From: Kudoa neothunni
Lineage: Eukaryota; Cnidaria
Assembly (NCBI GenBank): GCA_964304625.1
Contig: OZ199839.1
Location: 806,001 to 870,000 of the forward strand
DNA length: 64,000 nt
Direction: 5' to 3'
Positions 1 through 12,595 of the stretch are shown here, in pieces. Below the pieces are notes generated by a model, which searched no databases, was not told the origin of the DNA, and worked only from the letters and a program-made list of their open reading frames with translations. Position numbers and translations under genes: made by a program. The first letter of the stretch is position 1; every line of letters begins with the position of its first letter.

Positions 1-2732
1 ATTGTTGGCTAGATGTCGCTGATTCATAAACTGTAGACACATTGCTTTGCGTCTCTCATCATTATTAGATGCGGTGTTAGATGCTCCGCAATTCACAAAA
101 TTGCCAGAGATACCTGCACCTGGTTGACGTTGTTGGCTGGCTTGTAAGGCCTGATGTTCATTTAAATAAGTATTGATGCGACTTGATGCAGAATTGAACT
201 GTGGGTTATTAGCGTTTAAGTTTGTAAGGGAAACAGTCGTAAAATTGTTTTTATTGCTAACACCATACAAATTGTCTCTACATTCCATCGAAATAGAGTT
301 GTTTGTAGATGGGGGCAACTGGGGGTTGACGTTATAGTTATCATCACTAATAAACGCTTCAGCAAACAGGTCAGCACATTCCACATTTGACATTGTCTTA
401 TTGGGCGAGTTGTTGTTGGTTGAAGAGGACATATTAATGACGGTGCCATAATCGACACCTCCGCCATTAATAGGAGTACGTTCATAAGGAACTTCTTGAT
501 TTTGCTTGATTTCAACCTCCTCAAGAGGAGTATGTGATGTGTTAATGGAAGCAGAGTTGTTATAATTAACATTAACATTAACGTGACTGGGTGGAGTGAT
601 ATGGGGATTGTCAGCAGATTTATCATTCTTGGTAATCTGCAGTTGACATTCCTCTTTCAATTTAATTTGATTTTCCATCGAATGTTGTATTAAAGTTTTC
701 AGATCGGTTGGCGGCCATCCATTCTTTACAGCGTCGGTACTATGTTGTTCGTGTTCAACATCTAAATAACAAATCAACGATTAATCAACTATTAATTTGA
801 AACTAAACAGTTTCAAACCGAGCAATAATTACTGTGATTAGATTTAGCAGGTCGATAACAAAATGCAACTTCCGGTGTAAGCAATCCATCAATGTTTGTG
901 GCAAGAGCAATTTCTTGAGCTTTGTGGCGTTGTTCCTCAGTGCATTGGAGAGAATTTAACGAATGGATGAGTGAGAGATAGCTGGTAGGATATCGAGAGG
1001 GAAGAGGTCCATGGAGACGATTTGGTTTGGGGCCTTTCCTACGGATTAGTTTTTGTTTTTTTCGGCACGAATCTTTCAACAGCAACTCAGTCACATAAAA
1101 ATATCCATTGTCATTGTCTTCCAGTTTGACGTTGATTTTTTTGACGTTAAGCGAACAAATTTTCCAATAGGCTAATGATAACACTTGCATTCGATAGCTA
1201 CAGTTCTAATAAAACAAGCGCGCATATTAAAATGTTCATTTCACGATACCAAAATGAGTAGTTATTTGATCACTTACATTGAACATGACCACTGATAAGA
1301 GCATATCGTTTGATACTTTGGATCGATGAGGTGAAATCACACACATTCGTCCAGTTGCTGACATTCTATAGCGATGATGAGGTACTCGATTGGAGGCTTT
1401 TTTTACTGGGTCTTTCGATTTTTGACAGTTGGTCAATAATTTCCGTAACATTGGTAATTTCAAAAAGCTATTCAAGCTCAAGATGTCACTTTTCGAATAA
1501 TTAGTTTCATCTCTGAGAATAGCAGAAGGACATAAGGAAAACGAACGACTGCCTAAGCCTGAGTTGGTGGAGGTGTTTTGTGAACGCCTCGGTAATGCGT
1601 TTGTGGTGGTTACATCAGGTTCAAAAATGGGCTGGTTGTTTATTGCATCGCACAATTCCACATCTTCAACACTAGTAAGAGACGACACAGCATCCCTACA
1701 GTTGGGAACTATGGCTTCGTCATCTGATTTTTTCAACTGGCTGGCAGCAATGCCATCAACTTTAGATGTTCTCCTCGAATCGGAGTCATTTTTGACATGC
1801 ATCCTTCTCAAGGGTGAGAGAGTACTTGCCACGGCGACGCCTCTTTTACGATTCTTGATCTTAGAATCAGATTTAGTTTTGGAAACGCTTTTAATTTTTG
1901 AGTTGGTGCTATTGTTGTTTTGATTGGGTATGATGTTTCGAGACATGGGCTCTGCATAGTCGGTATCGTTGGCATCATCATACGAATAAGTGCTCGATTC
2001 GTCAGTAACATAGTCAAATTCAAGTAGTGATCTAGTATCACCGCCATCCTCATTGCTGTTAATGTCATCGATTGTGACAGGTTCAACCAGTTGATGCCAT
2101 TCTTTGCTGGCTGAAGGTGGAGATAGTTTGGAGGGATTCTTGTTGGAAGATTTGTTTTTTCCGGCTTTATTTTTAGTGGATGATTGGCATGGACTGCCAT
2201 TTCCAGATGATACAGGTTGACATTTGGAGACAACTGCGAGACAAGTTGAATTGTGGTTGCCGCTTTCGATGGCGGGAGTAGTGGTGAATTTTGGCAACGA
2301 TTGATCTTTACTGCGATTAAAGAAAGCCCTTGTTTTAGGTACTCTAAGAGGAAGTTCTTTGTATCGATGTCGATACAGGTGTATATTCTTAGGTGATATG
2401 AGGAAGGTGTCGGCTAGGTTTAATAGGTCGGTCATATGGTGTTTTGGGTAAGACTCATTTTTATTGGCAATGGCAGCATTAGCATTCGCAAACGAGGGCA
2501 CGGAATCATTTGACACAGGGGATACCCAGGTCGAATGTTCTTCGGCCTGTTTGTTACATTGCTCGAGGAATTTTTCCACACATGGTGTCAATCCATTTTT
2601 TTCTTTTAGTTTAGTGATTAAATCCACCAACTGGTTTGGATGATGGTACCCTGTGAAAACAGGGGTAAATATTTGTGAAGAAAGGTAAACCGCACAACAA
2701 CAACAATATACAAATGGCGTTGCGTACAACAT
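1..2732 (-). CDS. Unrecognised Asn/Ser-rich protein, 3' end outside window
   Basis: Three exons fit in phase: 1278-2732, 833-1205 and 761 down to the window edge, with GT-AG introns of 43-71 nt. About 860 codons are open without a stop, so the gene continues beyond base 1. I do not recognise the family. The first exon is low in complexity, with acidic Ser/Asp stretches and basic clusters that look like nuclear localisation signals (one includes KSDSKIKNRKRG). The middle exon is the most ordered part and has a second basic cluster (RKKQKLIRRKGPK). The third exon is rich in Asn, Ser and Gln. This suggests a nuclear regulatory protein, which is inference. The start is uncertain: an ATG at 2732-2730 opens a Cys-rich leader, but a good splice acceptor (TTTTCACAG) at about 2654 suggests that the leader is intronic and that a first exon lies further upstream. 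Confidence 0.6.
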
Positions 2733-5700
2733 ATATTATTAAAACTGGAGAATTGTGTTGAGAAAATGCAAATAGAATTCTCGCACTATTTAAACTCAGT
2801 GGGTTAATTAACGCATTAATGTAATGAGAATTCAAAAGAATACAACATGAGGGTTTAACTGTTTAAATGTGTGGGCAAATAAAAACACAGATGTGGGATA
2901 AATTTCAATCCATTTCGAACCACGCCATCTGCTAATCATTTAAGCCGGAATGAGTGAACAGATAAACTAGATTAATTGTTTGCGCCTAATAGATTGATTG
3001 TTCGAATTACACTCATTTACCGAACAGATTAAAGCGCGGTTGAAATGTGATACCACCTACTATACCTTACACTCAACTAGAACCTACTTACTTACTTATT
3101 TAAAATACAATGGCAAGCGATTAAGCAACTAATTAAACAAACAAAACCCCCAATTTACAGTGTATTTACAGTGTATTTACAATGTATTTAGAGAGAATTT
3201 ACAATGTATTGTTTTATTAACGCCAATTGTATATGGATTAAATAAATTACACATATGCTTCACCACATTTGATGAGAACATCACCAACCCACACAATGCA
3301 CATCGAACAGTGCTATAGTGGCAATTGTTGTTAACTACAGCTGGAATTTGAAAATAAATATAAAATGTATAGAATGAAGTAGAAAGAAAAATTACAACAA
3401 CACACGTCTGTGGAAAGCATTGATGTGTTGGTTGGTAGAAAAAAGGTACTCCTGCAAGTGGTGAGCCAATTCCCAACAGAATCTGAATTATCGTAATCCG
3501 CGCACTTACAAGTTGATAAATGTTGATTGTCACCTAATAGAAAATCCAGATTAAATCTAATCCACTGGCATAAAATCCACAGTCGAATGTGCTCGTTATT
3601 GGATCACATTAAGGTGAAACCACAGCGTAAACAAAATAATCAACAAAGCAAACGTGTAATACCTCTTCTAAGTGAGATTTTGTTGTCACAGATGTATCGT
3701 TGGTTGGTTTGAGTGGAGCAATCCAAAGTTTGTCCTATTGATAATCCAATAAAAACAATAGAAGGATTAGCAGTGACAATGTCTAATTAGTTATATATTA
3801 TTTTTGAATGAAAGCCCAATAAAATAAATTATTTAAACAACACAGCTGTTTGGATGAATTAGGCTGGTGGCATTAACAACAAAATAAACTGTTAAAAATC
3901 TCAATAATTAAATTAATTCTATCGATTATAATCCACTTTAAACGATGTATTGATTAATTTATTACCACATGTATGAATGGTATCCAATGGATCGATTCTA
4001 GTTTCCATTGATTCCATTTTATTCGCCTTTTCACACCATTCGTCTACATGGCAATATATCCAATAAAAATACCACCAACTATAGTATATAGTATTGATTC
4101 GATTGAATAATACCCGAGAAAATCTCTCTCCATGAAATCAATTTATTGTGTGTAGTTGGAGTGGGTTGGTTGATTTTTAAATATTTTTTTTCGCTGCCAA
4201 CATCATCAGACATTGGCTCCATCGTGCATTTATTTGTGTGTGTGGAAAATTCCGATCAGCTATAATTAATAATGATATAATAGATCTAATACATGGTGGT
4301 AATAAAAATCATTAATCCAGTAGAATTGTCTCGATAGAAATATTTTCTCAACAATTAATAACAATATTATCAGGTGGAATGTGTGTAATGGGTTAAAGGT
4401 TGATCAATCAAACACAATCTTTCTCATACCGATTCGAAAACAGACAAGCTACCAAAATCCAAAATAGCAAATTCTATCACCGTAAACTATAGCCGTAATC
4501 TGACCTATTTCGCACAGCTATTAACACTGAATCTTTTAAAATTCGAATGCTCACGACAACTAATCGGCTTAGATACCGTATAAAGATGTTTTTGCATTTA
4601 TCGGTCGGTTACCGTGTTTCTATCAATTAATTATATTTGGAAATTAATTTTTGTAGTGCTATTATTGTGCACAAGTGTCCCACCAACTATAACCACACAT
4701 ATCCAATCATTCCATCGGCAACGTCATTAATTTAATGATGCCAATTCAGCTTAAATCGGAATGAACTTAATCCGTTTAGTTTTGACGCTAATTAACATTG
4801 TGTTATTTGCTGGTCTATCTGATGACACACATAGATGTGCGTTTTTGCATCAATTCAGATATGCACCCTTATAATGCTATTTATGTATTATATAAAATTT
4901 GTCGCTAAACATGGATTAACTACTTAACAATATTCGTAGAGCATTATAACAACACGTTAATCAGGAAATGTTTCTTTGTCTCAAATAATTATAATTATGT
5001 TGCTGACGTACTTTATTGGTAACAAAACAATTGCTCACACCAAGAAACACACTGTTCCGAGCTCATTGATAACTATAACTGATAACTGCGCACACTTACC
5101 AATCATCAAATGATACACTTTTAAAACACTGTTATCACTTAACTCAAGTATTATTGGTAGTCGTTTAAAATTGATATTTTATTCCTGTTTAATTCATAAT
5201 TGAAAAATCTCGTTTGTTTTTTATTTATCCGCCTTTCGGCTTTTCATCCACAGTCGTTAGAATCGGTAGAATCGTCAGAGTCGTTAAAATCGTTAAAGTA
5301 CCATATAGATAGGATAGCTATACCAAATTAAGATTGTTGGAATAATGAATTATTAATTTTTATATTTTGGCCTGCGTATGAACAGCCCCAATCACACATA
5401 TATTAAAATCCCCTGGGCATTGAGCTTTCTTTAAAATTTGTGGGTAATAATTTTTTAATAGGGTTTGTAAGTTTGTGATCAAGTGTCGGTATAAAATAGG
5501 GCAAATTTTTCGAATAAATTACTATACATATTATACTATGCACTTTAGAAATTAATCGGCGTTTACACTGCGGCCCCATTCGTGGTATATATCATATCTA
5601 CGGTGAAAATATACCGGTACAATATAATCACTGATAATGTATCACAATGGGTTCCATTTGAGTTATACTATCATTATATAATATTTCACCAAGTAATAAA

Positions 5701-7029
5701 TAATCCACTCAATAAACTATATAATCTCTTTTAAGATTATTTCTTAAACCATTAAAATACACATTCGTATTGAATAACTCTTTAATTGGAGTTTATTTGA
5801 ACAAAATTAGGGGTTTAGGTGCTGTTTATTAATTCTGAGAATGGTCCTTAAGAGATTAAGATCGGATAAACTTTATCATAAGCTCACATTAAGTTACATT
5901 CGCTGAAATATTAGAGAATGAACCAAAACCCATTTTAATTTTATACAGTCGGTGACCGGTATTATTATTACACACGTCCGACTTTAAAAACTAAAAAATT
6001 CGGATATTTAAATGTACAATAGATTATAATATTTTTTCCAATACATTCTTTAAGCATTTAAATCCAAATCATGTATTTAGGTTGAAAAATTAGCATAATG
6101 TTAATCACGTGAGTAGGCAGTTTGGTGCATTTTTCAGAAAAACGGATTAATGTGTTTTAATGGTTAGCGACGTTAAATCAAATGACAGAACGATGGAATA
6201 AAGCATAACACATCAAAATATTTTCACAATATCTTTCGATGAAAGGATGAATTTTTTTGTTACAAAACATTGAAACAAACTTTCAGTATTCACTCCTAAT
6301 GGCACCTTATGAATGGAAACTAAAATTTTCAAAATGATTCAAATAACAGTTTATAGGTCATAATTCGGTTATTTATTAAAGCGGAATTAAAAAATATACA
6401 ATTCTGATAAATAAGATCGATCAATCTGGCCTGCGATACAATACGATGCGATGCGATGTTAGAGGAAGATATACATAAAATTATTTATCGGATTAAAATA
6501 ATTAATTGTTTAAATTTGAAATAGAACATTTATTTTTATGCCAGCTTACAAAATTCAATTTTATTGAATACCTATGCATATTATTACATACGCAAGTGAA
6601 TAATTTCATAAAACAGAATTTGATCAATTTTTAACATTTCTATCAGCGGTTAAATATTCTATATTGTACCATAAGTTGGAGGGAAAACAAAAAGTATTGA
6701 TGAATTAATAACACAACATTTAATAAATAAGTTGTAAACGTTATTAGTAACCTCATTGGTCAATGTCTTTAAACCCTTTATTTCATAAGTGAAGAAGTAA
6801 GAAAATCTTTCTGTTAAAATATTAATCTTTTGGAAAGTTAGGTTAACATAATGCCCGATGAGTACTATTGTTAGACTTAGTTTGCGAGTGTTGAACTAAT
6901 TCTATTATTCTCTTCATAACTAAACTTCTTGTTCTCGGTCTGAAGATAACATATTAAGTAAAAATAGTAAGTTAAAATACTGAAGATAATTTTGATCAGC
7001 GTTCATCATCAAATTACTGGGAAAAATTA
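2733..7029. other. AT-rich non-coding stretch
   Basis: No ORF here has protein-like composition or family similarity. A 118-codon minus-strand ORF at 3177-3533 is hydrophobic and unconvincing. An upstream exon of the left-edge gene may lie here, but I could not identify one. A degenerate run of related octamers (TAGAATCG-like) sits at about 5253-5300. A TA-preceded CAGTCGGTGACCGG motif at about 5946 resembles a transposon end but has no partner nearby. Confidence 0.6.
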
Positions 7030-7560
7030 AATAAAAATCCTATTCATATATAGCGTAACCATGTAAAAATTTCACGCTATCTTTAAAATACATCGAAAAT
7101 TTATTTTTTATCCCAGTTGTAAACAATAGCTTAATGTAGTCAATATGCTCACATCCATAAATTTTTGAATGCACGCGCACCAATTTGACCAATTTGAATT
7201 TGACCAGTTTGACCAATTTGGGTGCCAACTTCTCATTTTCAAAATTATTTAAAGCTGAGACTCAAAAAGAGGTAAAATAGATTGAGTTTTAGTATATATA
7301 TTTTTTCTTGAAATAGATATATTATATAATTATAAATAATGAAAATAATGGTTGATTAAATAATACATACAAAAAATAGAAACTTGTTTATAGTAATTTC
7401 CTAACTTTTCAAATACATTTATATATATTTTTAAATAGATAAAATCACTATAACATTTAAAACTATTTTAAAGAAAATATACAAATTCGAGCATCATGTA
7501 GGTACAATTTTTTCACCTGCTCATTTAAAATTTAATTGAACATCGGACACTCAAAAATTT
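7030..7560 (+). repeat. Dispersed repeat A, copy 1
   Basis: This stretch resembles 62110-62800 in the same orientation. Shared blocks include GTAAAAATTTCACG, a CGAAAATTTATTT-like run, CAACTTCTCATTTT followed by a run ending AAAGCTGA, and TTTTAAATAGATAAAAT. The two copies differ by many substitutions and small indels, so both are old. I see no coding capacity in either. A 62-codon ORF inside copy 1 lies in this repeat and is not a gene. Class unknown. Confidence 0.6.
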
Positions 7561-8892
7561 GGGGTTTTCCAACCTATTTCGTAATGTCTTTATAAATTTA
7601 TAAATGGTCGATTTTGTAGGAAATTTTCGTCTTTATACGCATATAACTAAAATATTGAAAATGAGAAATAACTCTTCCCAATGTCTAATTATTCAATAAT
7701 ATACGAGGTAACAATAATCAATAATCATAACGAGAAGTGAGTATGTTAAAGTCAAAAAAATAAACAAGTTTCTGACGCACCAAGAGAATTATTCCCGCAA
7801 ATGGAAAAAGAGTGTATTTAAGGGCCAACACGAAACGAATCAAAATTCTTAAATTCAATTGATGGAGGGTTTAGAATTATTATTATTATTATGTATTTTT
7901 TCTCAGTAAAAATTTTTTATATGTTTAATAGTTTATTCTTTAATGTAAGTCAATGTAGCCGATAAGCTTGACAACGTGATGAGATGGCTTGGAAAACCTT
8001 ATAATAAAACAAAGCAAGGGAGTCTAAAAACGTAGCGACTCTCATTAAAATACGCGCTTCTAAGTAGTGAAGCGTCAAAGTTAATTTCTGAATAATTTTT
8101 TACAATGACACTTTGACTAGAATGAATTTAGTCACAGGAATAATGAAAAGCAGAGTGTTGATCAGTACATTTTAGCAGAATCGACCAATATATTATATTT
8201 TTCTGTATAAAAATCGAATAGAACTCACAAAATATGATGTTACATATTGTTAACAATTGAATAAACGTGTAATTTTCCCTCATCATTTTAACTCATTCTA
8301 CTACACCCATGCGTATTACACATTAACTGAACTGTATATTTATTAATATTCTTTTTCATTCGAAGTAAATAGTTTCTTTTGGAATAAAGATCGAAAATGT
8401 TCCAATATTGGGGAAATAGATAATTCTCAAATTAGTTAACTGTCATATTCAAATAACAAGCCCTCTTATATTGTGTATCCCGAATACATAACCGAAAATA
8501 AAATTATGGTAAATATCATCTAGATTAGATGGAAGTTATATTCAAAATTAGAAATCAACAACCATACAAAAAAACGCTTGCTTCAACTCCTTGAGGAGTT
8601 AATCAATATAAGTGCTCCATTGTAATAAGAGAATTTGATGACCTTTTATAGAAACTAAGCTTTAAAATTTCTCAGAAAAATCTCTTTAAAAATAGTTCAG
8701 TTATCTGGAATGTCGTAAAAGTTGAAATAATACCAAAATTAATGAATGAATAAATTATGTGGAAATCTTAAAGTAACTCAAAGTCCCTTAAAAATTGTTT
8801 CACATTTGGCATTACTCTTTAGTATTGTTTATATAAATTATTATCATCTTTACATTATAGTAAAGAGAAAGACAATAACTAATGCAGTGGAT
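7561..8892. other. AT-rich non-coding stretch
   Basis: I see no gene. A short ATT microsatellite lies at about 7876-7892. An 86-codon plus-strand ORF (8746-9006) runs into the left arm of the long inverted repeat and has no recognisable domain. Confidence 0.55.
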
Positions 8893-10470
8893 ATTTTTAG
8901 GACAGTGGCTAATCGCATGGAAACGAATAACTCCTTCATTATAGGCGATATTTCGAATCTGACTTTATATTTGAATTGCGCTATTTTTAATCTAATTTTT
9001 ACGTAAAAAATGTTTGAAATTTGAAGAATAAAAATTCAACACTTTGTCAGCCTATTTACACAGTTCACTAATAGTACACTCAAGTTTTGAGTCTAATACT
9101 GTGTAATATAAACATTATAATTGAAATAAAAATTAAAATCATATTCTAATAAATAGAAACCGTTCTGTTCGTGAATTCTTGTGCCATCCACCATGTCTGA
9201 ATATGCGCGTGAATCCCATTTAGTTGTGGGACGTTCTATTTCGTGAGACTATTTCTAAATTAAAAAAAAACTTTGAAATAACCGAAATCTGTAGGACTAG
9301 TTTATATATTACATTAGATTGTAGAAGAGAAATTTAAGCTTGTGTAAGATATAAAATACCAATCGCATGGAGTAGGTCTGAAAAGTGGTGTCATTATTGC
9401 TTTCAATGAAGCGCTTTTAAATTGATTTGTTCGAACTTATACCTTTTATTAAAAAATATTATTGTACTGTTAAAATTTCAAATGTGGTTATTTTGAGGAA
9501 ATTTTTGGGGCGGACAGCTAAACAACCACAGCTAATGGATAAGTTGATCAATTCTTCATTGGAGTGAAAATTGATTTTTCTGAGCTATTAACATTACACA
9601 TCCCTCAGTATCAGGAAGAAAATACTTGCAATCTTAAAATGAAATTTTCCAGAACAATCCAAAGTGTTCAAGGACGAATTAACCGTTATTTTAACTTCAA
9701 CGTTGTTTATCATAATACTTACAACATTTCTTCGTTAGGTCGCTTTACAAAAGTCAAAAAAACGTACCCCAAAAATCACCATTCAAAAATTTTCATTTTA
9801 TACATTTACCCATTGAGACGATACCAGAGGAATTAATGCAGAAAATTTAGATTCATCCTGCTTGTTAAACATTGATAAATGAGTTTAAATTAACAAGTAT
9901 AGGTTCTGTATTCACGAATAGGCACCATGAAAACCAGTAAAAATACTTCTGATTGAAGTAAATACATTATACATTTGTAGGGATAAAACAACGAAAATTC
10001 TCCGAAATTATGGAACAATCTTATAGATACATATGAAAAGTGGTTTACATCGGTGTAAAATAGTTTGAATCCAATTAATATCCATTAATTACCGACAATT
10101 TTGTTAAATTTATTTTAAAAAATGTTTAGATAGAAACGTACATGTTTCGTAAATGATTGAAAATGACTTATTCTAAATTGAACTACGTACGTTGAAAACG
10201 TATTAAACTAAAGGTTTCTAACCACCATTAGATATGTTTATATTACACAATATTAGACTCAAAAACGTGAGTGTACTACTAGTGAACAATGTAAATAGGG
10301 TAGACAAAGTGTTAAAGTTTAATTCTTTAAATTTCACACAATTTTTACATAAAAAATTAGACTAAAAATAGCTCGATTCAAATATGAAATCAGATTTGAA
10401 ATATCGCCTATAACGGAGGAGTTATTCGTTTCCATGCGGTTAGCCACTGCCTATTTTTAATCCTAAATAT
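8893..10470. mobile_element. Long inverted-repeat element, arms about 230 bp
   Basis: The left arm (about 8893-9118) and right arm (about 10240-10470) are reverse complements at roughly 85% identity by eye. They share AGTGGCTAAYCGCATGGAAA, ATAGGCGATATTTC and, at the inner edges, GTGTAATATAAAC. The spacer is about 1.1 kb and contains a 90-codon ORF (9564-9836) with no recognised domain. The outer ends show no obvious target-site duplication. It looks like a DNA transposon with long terminal inverted repeats, or a foldback element. Superfamily not determined. Confidence 0.6.
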
Positions 10471-11731
10471 CAATCGCGCATGCGCAATCAATTTTTTATC
10501 TCAGTAACTCCTATTTATATTTGACGTATAGAGTTTATATTTTAGGATCTGTTGTATTTAATTATTTACCGAACATCGTCCTATAAGGGTTAATCTTGGG
10601 GGTGAACATTAATTGCATTCACCTGGTATTAACATTATTATCATTTATTCCCAACAGTTACTTTCAAAATGAAATAGCACACAAAATTTTTATCTTATTA
10701 TTCTTTTCTCACATTTCGAATAAGTGCGAGCAATCATTTTTCTAACGAATTTTGAAGTTATGGCGCACATAAAAATTCTCACTTGTCTAGATCTAGGTAG
10801 GATGATATGTGGTATGTGGGCTATCAAAATTTATCGTTATGAGCGTACAAATGACATAGATTGGCTACAACAAAAACCATTAATTATAAAAAATATAAAA
10901 ATCCTAATAATAACTCAATTTCTAATTAATAATTTCCTAAATAATTCATGTATAACTTTACATAACAGAATTATCTGAAAATAAACAAAAATATCAATTT
11001 ATAATTTAAAAAATATAAAATACAATGTGATGTAACACCAAAAAAAGGAATAATTATCCCAGCGTAATCACTCCTAATTCACACCGATGATGTAACTCAC
11101 TTATAAATTTTATGAAATTCCCCCTAAATAAAAGCTCTGGTTAATTATCTAAATTTTTTAGAACTGTGTAAACTGCATAATACTACTAAAAGCTTAATTA
11201 TTAATTTATATCATGTAGAAACTTCAATCTAATCATAAGTCATGGTTGGTTATCACTCAATCGGTGGTGTGTCTTGATTTATGTCAAATGTATCGATCGC
11301 AATCCACAATCAACTTTGAGGTGGTTGGCAATGATAGATAGGCTTTACTCGAATTTTGGTTGCATTATTTTTAGAATGCTTTAAATAATCTCACCCCAAC
11401 CACCTGACATAACTTCAGATCATTCATACACACAATTTAATAGAGTCTATTCCACTCGCATCTATCGTATTCATTACAATTAAACCAAATCTTCAAGCTA
11501 TACACACACAAATCTAATCCTATTCATATTGCATTAACAACCATTTGCAACTACACTAACAGTCAAACGATTAACTGTAATAAACAGTGTGTGGAGATGA
11601 AGCAATAGCAATAACAACGCAGCTAGCAGTTGAATGCACTTAAAACTATTAACAGAGTTTTCGATGATAAGTTATGAGTGGATGTAATGTGTGTGGTTCG
11701 ATTAGAAAAAGCGGCAGCACTGTGTGAAGGA
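10471..11731. other. Non-coding stretch
   Basis: I see no gene. It is likely downstream sequence of the minus-strand endosulfine gene. An 84-codon plus-strand ORF at 10724-10978 has biased composition and no domain. Confidence 0.55.
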
Positions 11732-12086
11732 TTATTGTTGGGGTAGGTCAGACTCGAAATCGCTGTTTATTTCGAATGAGGAGGAACTATTTTCTTCTAA
11801 ATCAGAGAGAAGGTTACCCGTTTGGGGTCGACTTATCCTCTGTGAGATGCCACCAACAGCAGGGATAACACTTGAGATGTTGTTGGCTAAATCATGATGA
11901 TTATTGATGATTATTCGTGATAGTTGAAATGTTGGTTGGTTTATAGTTACCAGCATAGGCGGGTTCTAATGCAGCTTTGATTGGTATAGTGATACCTTTG
12001 GCTTTGTTCATGTTGTACTCTCCGGAATCGAAGTATTGTTTGGGTTTGGCCATCCGCCTTTTGAAATTGTCGTTTTCGCTATTCAT
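11732..12086 (-). CDS. ENSA: Endosulfine / ARPP19-family PP2A-B55 inhibitor
   Basis: Two exons, 11951-12086 and 11732-11886, join across a 64-nt intron to give 96 residues. The hallmark YFDSGEYNM occurs at residues 18-26, preceded by a basic NFKRR segment as in animal endosulfines (QKYFDSGDYNMAK). In this family, Greatwall kinase phosphorylates the serine of FDSGDY (here Ser21), and the phosphoprotein then inhibits PP2A-B55 so that mitosis can proceed. The C-terminus is Ser/Glu-rich and lacks a clear copy of the RKPS cAMP-kinase site of vertebrates. The N-terminal region of animal family members before the motif is missing here. The exon is open upstream of the chosen ATG to a splice acceptor at about 12099, so more N-terminal residues may be encoded in an exon I could not place. 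Divergent from ETFA. Confidence 0.85.
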
Positions 12087-12595
12087 ACTATTTTTATCCT
12101 GAATAGAATAATAGAATATAGGTTGGTACCAATGGAATTCGAATGTTAACATAAATATGGATTAAAACTTTTAAAACACCCAAGCTGATACACAAAAAGG
12201 TGGATTTAGCTGGAGAAAAGGAATTACGTTGTGATAGGTGGGGTCCATTGTTCGTGAGATTTTTCGCCGTAGTAGTCGTGCGCGTCCAACCAATTAATTT
12301 GCAATAACCAATCCTCCGTATATTGCGCAATTTTAGCCACCTATACTTATCCATGGGGTCAATTCAATGGAAGCTGTTAATAACCGGGGTTGTTAAACAA
12401 TCTCAAGTGTACCCCATTAAGATTTTATTCAACCAATTCAAGTTAATGTGTTTTGACCGATTTTTTTTAATTTTAGGTGTCACAAAAATACACGATCATT
12501 TAAAACTACTTTTTGTTGTTTATCACTTTTTAAAATCAGTTTTAGTTTTATCCTATTATACCGATTTTAACCGAAGTTATGTTGTGACATTTGAA
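12087..12595. promoter_or_regulatory. Divergent ENSA/ETFA intergenic region
   Basis: About 510 bp separate the two start codons, so both promoters must lie here or in leader exons. An acceptor-like TCTATTCAG just upstream of the endosulfine start suggests a leader or first exon between about 12100 and 12360. No convincing TATA box was found. The promoter role is inferred from gene orientation only. Confidence 0.4.

Noticed and set aside
1310-1923. Plus-strand ORFs opposite the left-edge gene
   Set aside because: They are antisense frames of a clearly better minus-strand reading with spliced, in-phase exons.
3177-3533. 118-codon minus-strand ORF upstream of the left-edge gene
   Set aside because: Hydrophobic, low-complexity composition with no domain and no splice link to the gene.
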